A stretch of DNA of 64,000 bases from Caryophanales bacterium UBA4682 (lineage in GTDB: Bacteria > Bacillota_I > Bacilli_A > RFN20 > CAG-288), in contig DHKY01000001.1 of NCBI GenBank assembly GCA_002404995.1, forward strand, positions 134,543-198,542, given 5' to 3'. Position 1 is the stretch's first letter; each line of letters starts with the position of its first letter. Below are positions 1 to 9,157 of the stretch, one piece after another. Position numbers and translations under genes: made by a program. The notes under the pieces were generated by a model. That model made no database searches. It worked only from the letters and a program-made list of their open reading frames with translations, and was not told the DNA's origin.

Positions 1-188
1 AGACCTAAAAGGGTGCCCTTCTTTACAGGAGAAGATACCTCTAAAGCCTTGTTGAGCGGATTACCCCGGCCATCAACACAGGGAATATAGACAAACTCGG
101 GATCAAAGGAAGTAATCGGAAGATCCTGAGTCTGTTCCTTTTTGCCTGGGATGGGGGCAGATTCCTCGGAACGGAATAAGTGGAACAT
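1..188 (-). CDS. rnfC: RnfC, electron transport complex subunit C (N-terminal part, runs off left edge)
   Basis: Sixty-two codons are readable from the ATG at 188 leftwards. The segment around residues 32-60 (FVYIPCVDGRGNPLNKALEV, then KKGTLLG) matches the N-terminal RnfC region that reads roughly 'YIPL..H.G.P..P.V..GD.V.KGQ.IG' in the family. A Shine-Dalgarno GAGGT lies 7 nt upstream of the ATG. RnfC is the peripheral NADH- and FeS-binding subunit of the membrane Rnf complex, which couples ferredoxin:NAD+ electron transfer to Na+ or H+ pumping. The N-terminus here departs from the usual GGIHPPE-type start. The gene is downstream of the flavinylated lipoprotein in the same direction, so rnfDGEAB are expected beyond the edge; they are not visible. 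Confidence 0.75.
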   Translation of the reverse strand, partial: MFHLFRSEESAPIPGKKEQTQDLPITSFDPEFVYIPCVDGRGNPLNKALEVSSPVKKGTLLG

Positions 189-216
189 GGTTTTTACCTC
201 ATTTTTAATAAAGAAC

Positions 217-237
217 CAGGTCCGGAAACCGGACCTG
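217..237 (-). terminator. Intraoperon hairpin between lipoprotein gene and rnfC
   Basis: A perfect 9-bp inverted repeat (CAGGTCCGG / CCGGACCTG) with a 3-nt loop sits between the lipoprotein stop and the rnfC start. On the minus strand it is followed by a loose T-rich run, not a clean U-tract. It could be a partial terminator or attenuator, or an mRNA-stabilising end that lets the lipoprotein be made in excess over Rnf. The hairpin is certain; the role is inferred. Confidence 0.6.
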
Positions 238-259
238 ATTCAGCAGACTCTCAGAAAAG

Positions 260-1837
260 CTACTTGACTAAATAGCTATAGGCTTCATGGGCAAACTGGA
301 CATAGGTCTTCGTTTCGCTCATGGTAGCGCCAGTCTTAACATCTCCGATTGTAACGTATTTATGTCCATCAGCATCGGCTTCTTTAGAAGTGACTGCGTT
401 ATCCTTGGTAAGGTTCGTGAAATCAAGTCCGACAAATGCCGTCTCGACAGCGGCGATATTCCACTTCCACCAAGTCTGGTAATTTTCCGGTTTCACATCT
501 TCCGGTGCGCCATGGCCGGTAGTCCAATAGTTGTTTCCGTATTCGGCTTTGGTTGCTGTCCTGTTTCCATAGGCGACTTTATCAGAAGATGCAGTACCAT
601 TAGCATCCTTGGCAATAGAAATCTGATGGAGGAACTGAGCGTTGTAATAATCATTGGCAAGATAGGCAGAAGAAGCATAGTAAGCCCTGGCATCTGCATT
701 GCTTCCATTTGCATAAGCGACATACTCACGGCTCTTAGCAGCAGCTAAAGGGGTACCAGTCCAGACCTTGCCGTTGACCGAGATATACTGAGAATAATAA
801 TTATCGACAGCATCGGCTTTTTCAGTGGCATCGGTATGGAAATGAACCACCGGGGCATCGTTTCCGCTTTCGGCAGGGCGCTGAGCAAGCCTAGAGAGGA
901 ACTGATTGGTTTCATTGATGTTTGCATAGACGACCTTATTATCTGTTCCAACAACAAGCTCGGTCTTGGAGAAACAGTTCTGATGATCAAGTCCGAACTG
1001 TTCGACAACGCGGGACTCACCAGTGAAAGCAGACTTGGCTGCTTGAATATAAGTTTCGAAGGAAGAAATCGTTGCACCGGTATCGACACTATCAACAAAA
1101 CCAGTCTTGGATTCAGCGGAATCAGAGGCTTTCTTATATTCAGAAGCGACTTTCGAAAGATCCTTTCCCTTCAATCCAGCTTCGATTTTGGAAATATTAG
1201 CTTTCCATCCTAAGCCATACCTTCCAGAAGGCCAATAAGAGGAATCCTCCGAGGCCTTAGAATAAATCGGAGAAATCAGTCCGTCGATTTTTTCACCGTT
1301 TTCCTTGGAGCCATAGGCATAATTCGTGGCAAGGGTATTATAAAGCTTGGCCCTGTCTTTCTGCTGGCTATAGGCTTTGGAAATAGCATCATAATCATCA
1401 TTTCCATGCTTATAGGAAAGTTTGCCATCAGCAATAGTTCCAGTATATGTGACTCCATCAATTGTCAGATACTTTGCATAATAGGCTGTTTTTCCCTTTT
1501 CGGTTACAGCAACAACATTGTCGCCGGCTTCCTGAACCGCCGCCTTAGCAATAGAGTTTCCGCTAGAATCCGGGGCAGCACAATAGACAAGTTCGTCGAA
1601 ATGGACAGATTGGGCAAGACCATCTTTAATCTGGACTTCTGCACGGATTAGATAGCTGCCATGAATGGAATAAGCGACACGGATACCATCGACATAGGTT
1701 TTTCCTTCTGGTGCGACAGTCGCACTATCACCAGGTTTGACAGAAGGGCTGGCAGACGTTCCGCTCTCACCACGAGGAGCACAACCGACTAAACCAAGGG
1801 CAGATAGACTCAGCAGAAACAAGACATTCTTCTTCAT
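260..1837 (-). CDS. Lipoprotein with two FMN-binding (flavinylation) domains, Rnf-associated
   Basis: 525 residues with a lipoprotein signal peptide and lipobox LVGC (lipidated Cys19). The mature part is two similar halves, about residues 45-275 and 290-525. Each has a W-rich segment (YWPSGRYGLGWK near 201, TWWKWN near 455) and ends in the signature TGAT-x-S: Thr253-Thr256 (DTGATISS) and Thr502-Thr505 (KTGATMSE). This S/T-G-A-T motif is the site where ApbE attaches FMN to a Thr in RnfG, NqrC and PplA-like proteins. The protein is therefore likely a cell-surface flavoprotein carrying two covalent FMNs. It is first in the transcript leading into rnfC, which points to electron exchange between Rnf and the outside face of the membrane. 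The substrate is unknown. Confidence 0.75.
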   Translation of the reverse strand: MKKNVLFLLSLSALGLVGCAPRGESGTSASPSVKPGDSATVAPEGKTYVDGIRVAYSIHGSYLIRAEVQIKDGLAQSVHFDELVYCAAPDSSGNSIAKAAVQEAGDNVVAVTEKGKTAYYAKYLTIDGVTYTGTIADGKLSYKHGNDDYDAISKAYSQQKDRAKLYNTLATNYAYGSKENGEKIDGLISPIYSKASEDSSYWPSGRYGLGWKANISKIEAGLKGKDLSKVASEYKKASDSAESKTGFVDSVDTGATISSFETYIQAAKSAFTGESRVVEQFGLDHQNCFSKTELVVGTDNKVVYANINETNQFLSRLAQRPAESGNDAPVVHFHTDATEKADAVDNYYSQYISVNGKVWTGTPLAAAKSREYVAYANGSNADARAYYASSAYLANDYYNAQFLHQISIAKDANGTASSDKVAYGNRTATKAEYGNNYWTTGHGAPEDVKPENYQTWWKWNIAAVETAFVGLDFTNLTKDNAVTSKEADADGHKYVTIGDVKTGATMSETKTYVQFAHEAYSYLVK

Positions 1838-1916
1838 TTAAACAACCTCCAATAATTGTTGTTTGTAAGTGTCTTCTCTTAATAATAAGTATAGAAAGAG
1901 AAACACCGTCAGTTTA

Positions 1917-1944
1917 ACTATATTACCCCAAATCAAAAAGTCAA
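1917..1944 (-). promoter_or_regulatory. Promoter of the lipoprotein-rnf operon
   Basis: On the minus strand a -35 TTGACT (1939-1944) and -10 TATAGT (1917-1922) are separated by 16 nt, about 80 nt upstream of the lipoprotein ATG. The rest of the 306-bp gap (1838-2143) is AT-rich and holds only this promoter and the rubrerythrin terminator. Confidence 0.65.
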
Positions 1945-2093
1945 GGAAAAGGGATAGCCGTAGAATTCTATCTAACGTTTTTAAACAATTTTTGAGAAAA
2001 AACACGAAATAAATAATTAGTTATAACTAACAAAGCAATCTTGTCTCAGAAAAAGGGTTGTAAATATTTTTCTGCATAAATTTTATGCGCAAC

Positions 2094-2125
2094 AAAAAAA
2101 GAGAGAAGGCATGTTGCCTTCTCTC
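2094..2125 (-). terminator. Rho-independent terminator of rubrerythrin gene
   Basis: An 11-bp stem (GAGAGAAGGCA / TGCCTTCTCTC, 2101-2125) with a 3-nt loop is followed on the minus strand by seven T (2094-2100). It lies 18 nt past the rubrerythrin stop. Confidence 0.9.
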
Positions 2126-2143
2126 AGATGCAAGTCAGTTCTT

Positions 2144-2722
2144 TTACTTAGCTTTCTTCGGCTCCCAGCCGTAATTCAGGGCTTCTGGAATGAAGGAATC
2201 TTTATGTCCGCAGACCGGGCAAATAGACGGCTTTGCACCGACAGCAATATGTCCACAGACTGTGCACTTCCAGACAACCAGAACATTTTCCTTGATAACG
2301 ACTTTCGTAGAACCTAGCTGGCTAAGCAATTCTTTGTAACGAGCTTCGTGACGGGCCTCGATAGCACCGACAAGGTCAAATTTGGCAGCAATTTCCGGGA
2401 AACCTTCTTCACGGGCAATCTTGGCAAACTCAGGATACCTAGATGTTTGCTCATAATGCTCGCCATTTGCGGCATCATTGAGATTGGCTTCCGTGGTCGG
2501 AATCGAGCCATCGTGCAGATACTTGAACCAGAGTTCAGCATGCTCGTTTTCATTAAGGCTAGTTTCCCTGAAGAGATCAGCAAATGCCTGATGTCCTTCT
2601 TTTTTAGCAACCGAAGCATAATAGGCGTACTTGGTGTGAGCCTGGCTTTCACCTGCGAAAGCTGCCTGTAGATTCTTTTCTGTCTGCGTACCGGCTAAAC
2701 GCTTGAAATCCTTTTCTGTCAT
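2144..2722 (-). CDS. rbr: Rubrerythrin
   Basis: A 192-residue rubrerythrin, a cytoplasmic peroxide-scavenging di-iron protein of anaerobes. The N-terminal ferritin-like four-helix domain carries the expected Glu and ExxH ligands (AGESQAHTKY, NENEHAELW, EARHEARY). A C-terminal rubredoxin domain has two CxxC knuckles (CTVCGH and CPVCGHKD). The ATG at 2722 is chosen because GGAGGTG sits 6 nt upstream; an upstream in-frame TTG would include the ribosome-binding site. It is monocistronic with its own extended -10 promoter and terminator, next to the redox-active Rnf/lipoprotein operon. Confidence 0.95.
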   Translation of the reverse strand: MTEKDFKRLAGTQTEKNLQAAFAGESQAHTKYAYYASVAKKEGHQAFADLFRETSLNENEHAELWFKYLHDGSIPTTEANLNDAANGEHYEQTSRYPEFAKIAREEGFPEIAAKFDLVGAIEARHEARYKELLSQLGSTKVVIKENVLVVWKCTVCGHIAVGAKPSICPVCGHKDSFIPEALNYGWEPKKAK

Positions 2723-2748
2723 ATAGAACACCTCCAATGTTCGCGATT

Positions 2749-2757
2749 ATTATATCA
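2749..2757 (-). promoter_or_regulatory. Extended -10 promoter of rubrerythrin
   Basis: The minus strand reads TGATATAAT, a TGN-extended -10 with consensus TATAAT, 27 nt before the ATG. No good -35 is seen, as is common for extended -10 promoters. No clear PerR-type palindrome was recognised. Confidence 0.6.
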
Positions 2758-2861
2758 GAATACGGAAGTAAGAAAAGTGAAACGCTTACAGCTAAGCAAA
2801 CCATTCTAATCCATATGTATTTTGCGCTATGATATACAGGCTATAAGGGGCGGTTTGAACG

Positions 2862-4667
2862 ATGAACAAAAAAGAAAAGAAAACAAAAAGCAGGGATAAG
2901 GTATCTTTATGGACATATAGGAAGCCTTACAAAGTACCTTTTATAATTGCATGTTTATGCATTACGCTAGAAAATGCTTTGGAGATTTCCTTGCCCTTCC
3001 TAATGAATATTATGCTATCAAACGGATTGGACCTTAATATGGATGGCACTTACTCCTATAATCAAGCCTTCGTCTTAGAAAGGGCTGGAATCAGGATTGG
3101 GTTTGCTATCCTCGCATTTGTCTTAGGCGTTCTAAGTGCTAAAAGGACTGCCAAAGCAGGACGTGGCTTCGGATACGAAAGGCGGAAAGAGGAATACAAA
3201 AAGATTCAATCTTTCTCCTTTGCAAATCTAGATGAATTCCGAATTAATTCTCTGATTACCCGTAGGACGAATGATATTCAGCTGATTTCCGATAGTTTCT
3301 GTCAATCCTTACGTCCTTTTCTTCGCGGACCTTTCCAGCTTCTGTTCGCATTTTGTTTTGCTGCCAGGATTTCCACGAAGCTTACTGTTGTCTATGCTAT
3401 TGCCATTCCGCTGCTTGCTGTCGCACTCACTTTTGTTGTTCTCTTCTCCCGTCCAAAGTTCTATGCATTGCAGAAAGCCGTCGACCGCGTCAATCGAACA
3501 ACAGATGAATCCTTGAGAGCAAGGAAGCTGATCCGTGCCAATGCCAAAAAGGACTACGAAGAAGAAAAATTTGGGCTCGTCAACAAAGACGTTAAAAAGG
3601 TTGCGACCTCTTCATTAGCATTGGTCGGATCCAACAGGGCTATCTCACAATTGAGGACCTATGCCTGTATTGTCGGAATCCTGCTCATCGGAGGAACCAA
3701 CATTATTTCAAATTTTACGATTCCTTCGCAGATTAAGGATGAAGTCACGAACATCACCTCATTCCTAAGCTATACCACTCAGAGGATGGCCTCACTGGAA
3801 AGGATTTCTTCTGTTTTCAGGCTGTTTACCCGTTCTTCTGCATCCATTGAGCGTGTAAAGGAAGTCTTTGCCAGCAAGAGCGATATTATCGAAAACAAGG
3901 ACTCTAAAATCAAATTCAAGGATGGCTCCATCGTCTTCGACCATGTTTCCTTCAAATACAATAAGGACGCAAAGGAAAATGTTCTTTCTGATGTCAGCTT
4001 CTCTATCAATAGTGGTGAGACAATTGGAATCCTTGGAGAAACCGGTTCTTCAAAATCAACGTTGATCTACCTGATTGAGCGCTTCTATGATGTTACCGAA
4101 GGTGAAATCAAAATCGGAGGCTATCCGATTAAAGACTATCCGTTGAAAGAGATACGGAAAGAAACTGCAATCGCGTTCCAATCCCCGCTTCTGTTTACCG
4201 GCACCATCCGGGATAACCTTCTTTGGGGAAATCCAAAGGCAAGCGAAGAAGATATCATCAGAGCCTGCAAGATTGCCTGCTGTTATGATTTCATCAGGAA
4301 TTCTCTTCCCAACGGATTGGATACAAGGCTTGGTCAGTCCGGCGGAAATGTCTCCGGAGGCCAAAGACAGCGTCTTTGCATCGCCCGTGCTTTGCTTCGT
4401 CAGCCGAAGATCTTAGTTCTCGATGATTCCTTCTCCGCCTTGGACCGTATAACGGAAGCCCAGCTGAAAAAGAACCTTGAGGAATGCTATCCGGAAAGGA
4501 CAAAGATTGTCATCTCCCAGAAGACTTCCACCATCGAGGACAGTGACCGGATTATCGTTCTGAGAGACGGAAGAATCAACAACATCGGAACCTCTTCCTG
4601 GCTATTAGAGCACGACCCGATTTACCAGGATATTTATAAAGTTCAGAAGGAGGGACTCGAAAAATGA
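2862..4667 (+). CDS. ABC exporter half, degenerate nucleotide-site subunit
   Basis: 601 residues: a six-helix exporter membrane domain (about 25-330) followed by a nucleotide-binding domain (about 350-590). It is one half of a heterodimeric type IV ABC exporter (BmrC/LmrC-like), probably exporting drugs, lipids or peptides. The ATP site is visibly non-canonical. Walker A is GETGSSKST (392-400), with Ser397 where Gly is usual. The catalytic Glu after Walker B is Asp522. The switch His is Gln553. The signature VSGGQRQR is intact. Asp/Gln at these positions is typical of the degenerate partner; the Walker A change is less usual. The stop overlaps the next gene by 4 nt (ATGA), so the two are translationally coupled. 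Confidence 0.9.
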   Translation: MNKKEKKTKSRDKVSLWTYRKPYKVPFIIACLCITLENALEISLPFLMNIMLSNGLDLNMDGTYSYNQAFVLERAGIRIGFAILAFVLGVLSAKRTAKAGRGFGYERRKEEYKKIQSFSFANLDEFRINSLITRRTNDIQLISDSFCQSLRPFLRGPFQLLFAFCFAARISTKLTVVYAIAIPLLAVALTFVVLFSRPKFYALQKAVDRVNRTTDESLRARKLIRANAKKDYEEEKFGLVNKDVKKVATSSLALVGSNRAISQLRTYACIVGILLIGGTNIISNFTIPSQIKDEVTNITSFLSYTTQRMASLERISSVFRLFTRSSASIERVKEVFASKSDIIENKDSKIKFKDGSIVFDHVSFKYNKDAKENVLSDVSFSINSGETIGILGETGSSKSTLIYLIERFYDVTEGEIKIGGYPIKDYPLKEIRKETAIAFQSPLLFTGTIRDNLLWGNPKASEEDIIRACKIACCYDFIRNSLPNGLDTRLGQSGGNVSGGQRQRLCIARALLRQPKILVLDDSFSALDRITEAQLKKNLEECYPERTKIVISQKTSTIEDSDRIIVLRDGRINNIGTSSWLLEHDPIYQDIYKVQKEGLEK

Positions 4668-6514
4668 AAAAGAACAGCAATCATTCCCGTCCAAAGAATC
4701 TCAGACGCACATTCCTTCGCCTTAGGTCTTACTTCAAGCCTTATTGGTTCCTCTTCCTTCTTGTCGTCTTAAGGACAATCTGGACTGCTATCGCAAACCT
4801 GGAAGGAACCAGGTATGCCGGTGATAGGACAAACTATATTCTGAATTCCCAGAATGTCGAGGCTTCTGTTCGTTATGCCACCTACTTTTCCATGGGAACA
4901 AAGCTTATCATCCTGTATCTGACCGGTGCTCTCTGTGCTCTCATCCATAATGAAATTAGGGTAGTATTAACACAGAAGATTCTTTATAAGCTCCGTTCGC
5001 AATTGATGGCAAAGAGGCAGAACCTCCCCATCAGCTACTTCGATACGCATACCCATGGAGAAATCAGGTCCTTCTTCACCAACGATGTTGACTCCCTTCT
5101 GAACTGCTTGAATGATTCCATTGCCAACATCATTCTTTCTGCCACAAACAGGATCGGAACGATTGTCTCCTTGTTTATTCTCAATGTCCGACTAACTCTG
5201 ATTGTCCTTGTCTTTATCATCGTCAGGATCGTCTTCAGGGCAATCAACGCGAAAATCTCACGGAAGTACTTCGTCAAGACACAGCAGGCTCTTAGCAATG
5301 TCAACTCCGTTGTCGAGGAGGATATCTCCGGAACCAAGGTCATCAAAGCCTTCAACCACGAAGAAGCAAGCTATGAGAAGTTCGCTGCTGCCAACCAAGA
5401 ATGGAAAGAGGCAAGCAGCCAGGCCTTCTATCATACCCAGAGGAACACACCTTTCTTTGTCTCTTTGTCCTATCTCAACTTTGCAGTCGCTTCTGTTCTT
5501 GGCGTCATCGCTTTGTGCACAGGAAGGTTTGGAGCCCTGAATTTCGGTCAGCTTCAGTCTTATCTTGTTTTAGTCCGTAACGCCTGCCGTCCGTTCAACT
5601 ACTTCACTAGGCATTTGAATAACATTCTCTCGGCGAGGGCGGGTGCGGAACGCATCTTCGGATTCCTGGATGAAAAAGAAGAGCAGGAAACCGGAAATAT
5701 TACGCTTGAGAAGATCAGCGAAGAGGAAGATTTTGCCAAACGTTATGCTTGGAAGAAAGCAGACGGAAGCTTAGTTCCACTGGAAGGCAAGATTGAGTTC
5801 AAACACGTCTACTTCTCCTATGTCAAAGGCAAACCGATTCTTCAAGACATTTCCTTTGAATGCCATCGGGGAAAGAAGACGGCATTCGTCGGAGCTACCG
5901 GTGCTGGAAAAACAACGATTATATCTTTATTAGCTCGGTTCTATCCAATCGATTCCGGAGAGATTCTCTATGATGGTATCAATGTCATGGATATCGAGCT
6001 TGAATCCCTTCGCCGTGCTCTTTCCATGGTTACGCAGGATACCCACCTCTTCACCGATACAATCGAGAACAATATTCGTTATGTCCGCCGTCATTCCACC
6101 CATGAGGAAGTCGTCTGCGCCGCAAAGAAAACACAAGCCGATTCCTTTATCCGCCGTTCTCCGGAAGGTTATGATACAATGCTATACGATGATGGCGCAA
6201 ACCTCTCCGAAGGCCAGCGTCAGCTCCTTGGCTTGACCAGAGCGACGCTGAACCAGCCTCCAGTTCTGATTCTGGATGAGGCGACAAGCAACATCGATAC
6301 ACGAAGCGAGCTGCTGATTCAGAAGAGCCTGAACGAATTAAGGAAATCCCGTACGACCATCAGGATTGCCCATCGTCTCTCCACAATCCGGGATGCCGAT
6401 GAAATCATCGTACTTGATCATGGTGTCATCCAGGAAAGAGGCACGCAGGACGAACTATTGGCTCTCCATAAGAAGTACTACGACCTCTATACCGGAAAAG
6501 TCGAACTCAGTTAA
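4664..6514 (+). CDS. ABC exporter half, catalytic-site subunit
   Basis: 616 residues, the partner of the preceding gene. An N-terminal six-helix membrane domain is followed by a nucleotide-binding domain with canonical Walker A (GATGAGKTT), Walker B with catalytic Glu (LILDEATSNID) and switch His (IAHRLSTI). Its signature is LSEGQ instead of LSGGQ, which places the weakened signature opposite the partner's degenerate Walker motifs. One consensus and one degenerate ATP site is the known architecture of heterodimeric exporters. The ATGA overlap with the first subunit supports co-translation. The substrate cannot be told from sequence. Confidence 0.92.
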   Translation: MKKNSNHSRPKNLRRTFLRLRSYFKPYWFLFLLVVLRTIWTAIANLEGTRYAGDRTNYILNSQNVEASVRYATYFSMGTKLIILYLTGALCALIHNEIRVVLTQKILYKLRSQLMAKRQNLPISYFDTHTHGEIRSFFTNDVDSLLNCLNDSIANIILSATNRIGTIVSLFILNVRLTLIVLVFIIVRIVFRAINAKISRKYFVKTQQALSNVNSVVEEDISGTKVIKAFNHEEASYEKFAAANQEWKEASSQAFYHTQRNTPFFVSLSYLNFAVASVLGVIALCTGRFGALNFGQLQSYLVLVRNACRPFNYFTRHLNNILSARAGAERIFGFLDEKEEQETGNITLEKISEEEDFAKRYAWKKADGSLVPLEGKIEFKHVYFSYVKGKPILQDISFECHRGKKTAFVGATGAGKTTIISLLARFYPIDSGEILYDGINVMDIELESLRRALSMVTQDTHLFTDTIENNIRYVRRHSTHEEVVCAAKKTQADSFIRRSPEGYDTMLYDDGANLSEGQRQLLGLTRATLNQPPVLILDEATSNIDTRSELLIQKSLNELRKSRTTIRIAHRLSTIRDADEIIVLDHGVIQERGTQDELLALHKKYYDLYTGKVELS

Positions 6515-6535
6515 AACCATAAAGGAGCTAGAAAA

Positions 6536-9157
6536 ATGGAAGATAATATCAAAGGTACTCTGATCATTGCCGAAGAGAATTATCTTCCTTTTCTTTTTGA
6601 GTATTCTGCAAAGGACTTATCCAAGAATATCACGCTCTGGTCTACCAAAGACCTATTGGATACTGTGGGAGATAAAATTGACGAAAATGCGATTCCCTTT
6701 CTCAGGAAGAAAGGAATCGGATATGGGAAAGCCAACAAGTACTTGAATCTGCTTGCTATAGCGGACTATACAAAGAATCCAAAGCTCTCAGCGATGCGAA
6801 AAGAACTATTCGAAAACAAGAGGATTATTCCAAATCCCTTAGGCGAAAAAAGGCTTAAGTCTTACCATGTCTATCTTTTCGAAAGGCAAGAAGATATCCA
6901 GATTCATGGCTTTTTAAAGAGACACGGAATCACAGCTACTGACAGGAATATTGAAACCCTGCAAAGAGACAATCATTTCACTCCTTTAATCCATCCGAGG
7001 ATCAATCTCTTTTCTGATAAGTTCCATCAATTTAGGTATATTTTCTCTGATATTCGTAAAAGATTATTAGAAGCATCGGATGAAAAACTAAAGTCAGATA
7101 TAACCATCCACATCAATGGACAAGAGGATGCTTTCTATTTGAAGAATATCGGTTTTCTTTTTGGCATTCCTGTCATCAGGAATTTATCTTCGCCGTTTCT
7201 ATCAGAAGAAGGCATCAAGCAAAAAGTAGAAGAATTCTATAAATCCAAAAATTTCCTCTTCCGTGAAGAGGAAAAGGAAGATAAGAACAGGAAGACGTTA
7301 TCCGGCTTAATCAAAAAATACAAGCTGAATGAAATCAAGGAAGAGAAAAATCTTGGTTTTTCCTTCGCCTTCTCCTGTCTGCTTGAAATCCTTAGCCATC
7401 AGAAAAGGCAGACTTCAAGGAATAGCAGAGGCATCCGTGCAACCGATGGTTTTGCCTTTCGTCCGAACCAGATTGTCTATGTCACCGATTTTGTTTTCCC
7501 GCGTTTCTATAATGAATTCAAAGACAACAATGTCCTTTCCGACGACGAATTAGTCAAAGTCGGTGCCAATCCAAGCTATGTCCTGACAAACTTAGATAAG
7601 CGAAGGAAGAAGAACTATCTTTCCTATAGGAATATTGTTCTTCTTTCCAGAGTCAAGCAGCATCTTCAGGATACGATCTTCCCCTCTCCTTTCCTTTCCG
7701 AATTAAAAGAAGAAGCAAAACAAAGGAAAAAGGAAAATCCGGATTTGATGCTTCCTCCGCTTTCTTCCCAGTTGGATTACAATTCGGAAGGCGTCTATAC
7801 GACAAAGGCACGGAACATCTATCTGGCAAGTCAGAGAGACTCGAAATTCCGTTTTTCTAGATACGTCCTTAAAGAAGCCGATAAGACAGAAGCCACTGTA
7901 TTCAACGGATACGATCATTCCTTTACCGGACTAAAGGAAAACAAGTATCCGATTCCGGATCATTTTTCAATCACGAATCTAGAAAGCTATGTGCTCTGTC
8001 CATTCAAATACTATCTTGAGAACACAATTCCTGATCAGGTCCAGGATTATTTCTCCCGTTTCCGTGGAACAAGGATCCATGCTGTCTTTGAAAGCGTCAA
8101 CCACAAAGACTTTGATTTCGATTCTGCCTTTGCCCACGGAAAAGAAACTCTGAAAAAAGACAGGGAGAAAAGAGGACAGGCTTTTGACAGGCAGAGGGAA
8201 GCCAGCGTAGAGAATATCCGAATCTGGCTCAAGCTCATCGCCGGAGAGATTCGTAACCAAGTTAAGGAAAACGTTAATCTCATCGAAAACTCAAATGATG
8301 CCGAAGAAAGAATCGAATTTACACTAAGAGACGGCGATAAAGAATACCAGTTCCTAGGAAGCATCGATAAAATCATTTTCAGCGAGAATGAAGGCCGACA
8401 TTTTTATACAATAGTGGACTATAAGACCGGCGGAGAGAATTTTGTTCCGATGGAGACAATCTTCGGAAGATCCATTCAGCTTCCCCTTTATGCCTATGCT
8501 ATTGAGCAAAAGCGAAAAGAAGCCAAAGAAAAGCATATTGATACTATTCCCTATAGGCCGAATCTGAAATCCACTTTCGGCGGCTTTGCTATTGAGCATA
8601 TCTATGCCTCCTCGCCAAAATCCAGGTTCAGGACAAGCGGAAAGAATCCAGTCCTATCCAAAGACGGTTTGGATAAGAAAATCCGTCTATCCGGTGCTGT
8701 TTTAGAAGATGAAAGCTACCTCAAATCCAGGACGAAGTTTTTGATGAAAGGCGAAGATGGGGAAAGGGAAATCACAAGCAATGTTGCTTACAAAAAGGAT
8801 AATTCACTCGATTTATCAAAAATGGTCCTCTTTGCGCCCGTCTGTTCTTTCACTAATCTCGAAGAAGAAGCGGCTATAGAAGACGAAAAGAAAAAAAGAA
8901 GAGATAGGAGCCGGATTTTCCAGGACAGCAAGCAAGCTGCACTCAATATCATCCACAAGCTGGAAAAAGGCGAGTTTCCGATTGCTCCGACTTCCAACCC
9001 ACTGAATGTCTTTAACAATAAGAATCTTCCCTGCCGATACTGCAATTACAAAGACGTCTGTTATCATAAAGCGAGTGATGCCATCAACTACAACTCCGAA
9101 TACAGAAAGATAATGCTCAAACGTAAAAAGGAAGAAGAGAAAAAGAATAATGGCTAG
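6536..9157 (+). CDS. addB: AddB/RexB-type helicase-nuclease subunit
   Basis: 873 residues, shorter than the usual ~1100-1150 of AddB/RexB. No Walker A is visible at the N-terminus, as in RexB. The C-terminal part is a PD-(D/E)xK nuclease of the RecB family: FSITNLESYVLCPFKYYL (near 478-495), RGTRIHAVFE, a GSIDKI motif and catalytic VDYKTGG (near 635). A 4Fe-4S staple is suggested by the early Cys and the late CRYCNYKDVC (near 833-842). With AddA it would process double-strand DNA ends to 3' tails for RecA. The start has AAGGAG upstream, and the 3' end overlaps addA by 8 nt. Confidence 0.88.
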   Translation: MEDNIKGTLIIAEENYLPFLFEYSAKDLSKNITLWSTKDLLDTVGDKIDENAIPFLRKKGIGYGKANKYLNLLAIADYTKNPKLSAMRKELFENKRIIPNPLGEKRLKSYHVYLFERQEDIQIHGFLKRHGITATDRNIETLQRDNHFTPLIHPRINLFSDKFHQFRYIFSDIRKRLLEASDEKLKSDITIHINGQEDAFYLKNIGFLFGIPVIRNLSSPFLSEEGIKQKVEEFYKSKNFLFREEEKEDKNRKTLSGLIKKYKLNEIKEEKNLGFSFAFSCLLEILSHQKRQTSRNSRGIRATDGFAFRPNQIVYVTDFVFPRFYNEFKDNNVLSDDELVKVGANPSYVLTNLDKRRKKNYLSYRNIVLLSRVKQHLQDTIFPSPFLSELKEEAKQRKKENPDLMLPPLSSQLDYNSEGVYTTKARNIYLASQRDSKFRFSRYVLKEADKTEATVFNGYDHSFTGLKENKYPIPDHFSITNLESYVLCPFKYYLENTIPDQVQDYFSRFRGTRIHAVFESVNHKDFDFDSAFAHGKETLKKDREKRGQAFDRQREASVENIRIWLKLIAGEIRNQVKENVNLIENSNDAEERIEFTLRDGDKEYQFLGSIDKIIFSENEGRHFYTIVDYKTGGENFVPMETIFGRSIQLPLYAYAIEQKRKEAKEKHIDTIPYRPNLKSTFGGFAIEHIYASSPKSRFRTSGKNPVLSKDGLDKKIRLSGAVLEDESYLKSRTKFLMKGEDGEREITSNVAYKKDNSLDLSKMVLFAPVCSFTNLEEEAAIEDEKKKRRDRSRIFQDSKQAALNIIHKLEKGEFPIAPTSNPLNVFNNKNLPCRYCNYKDVCYHKASDAINYNSEYRKIMLKRKKEEEKKNNG

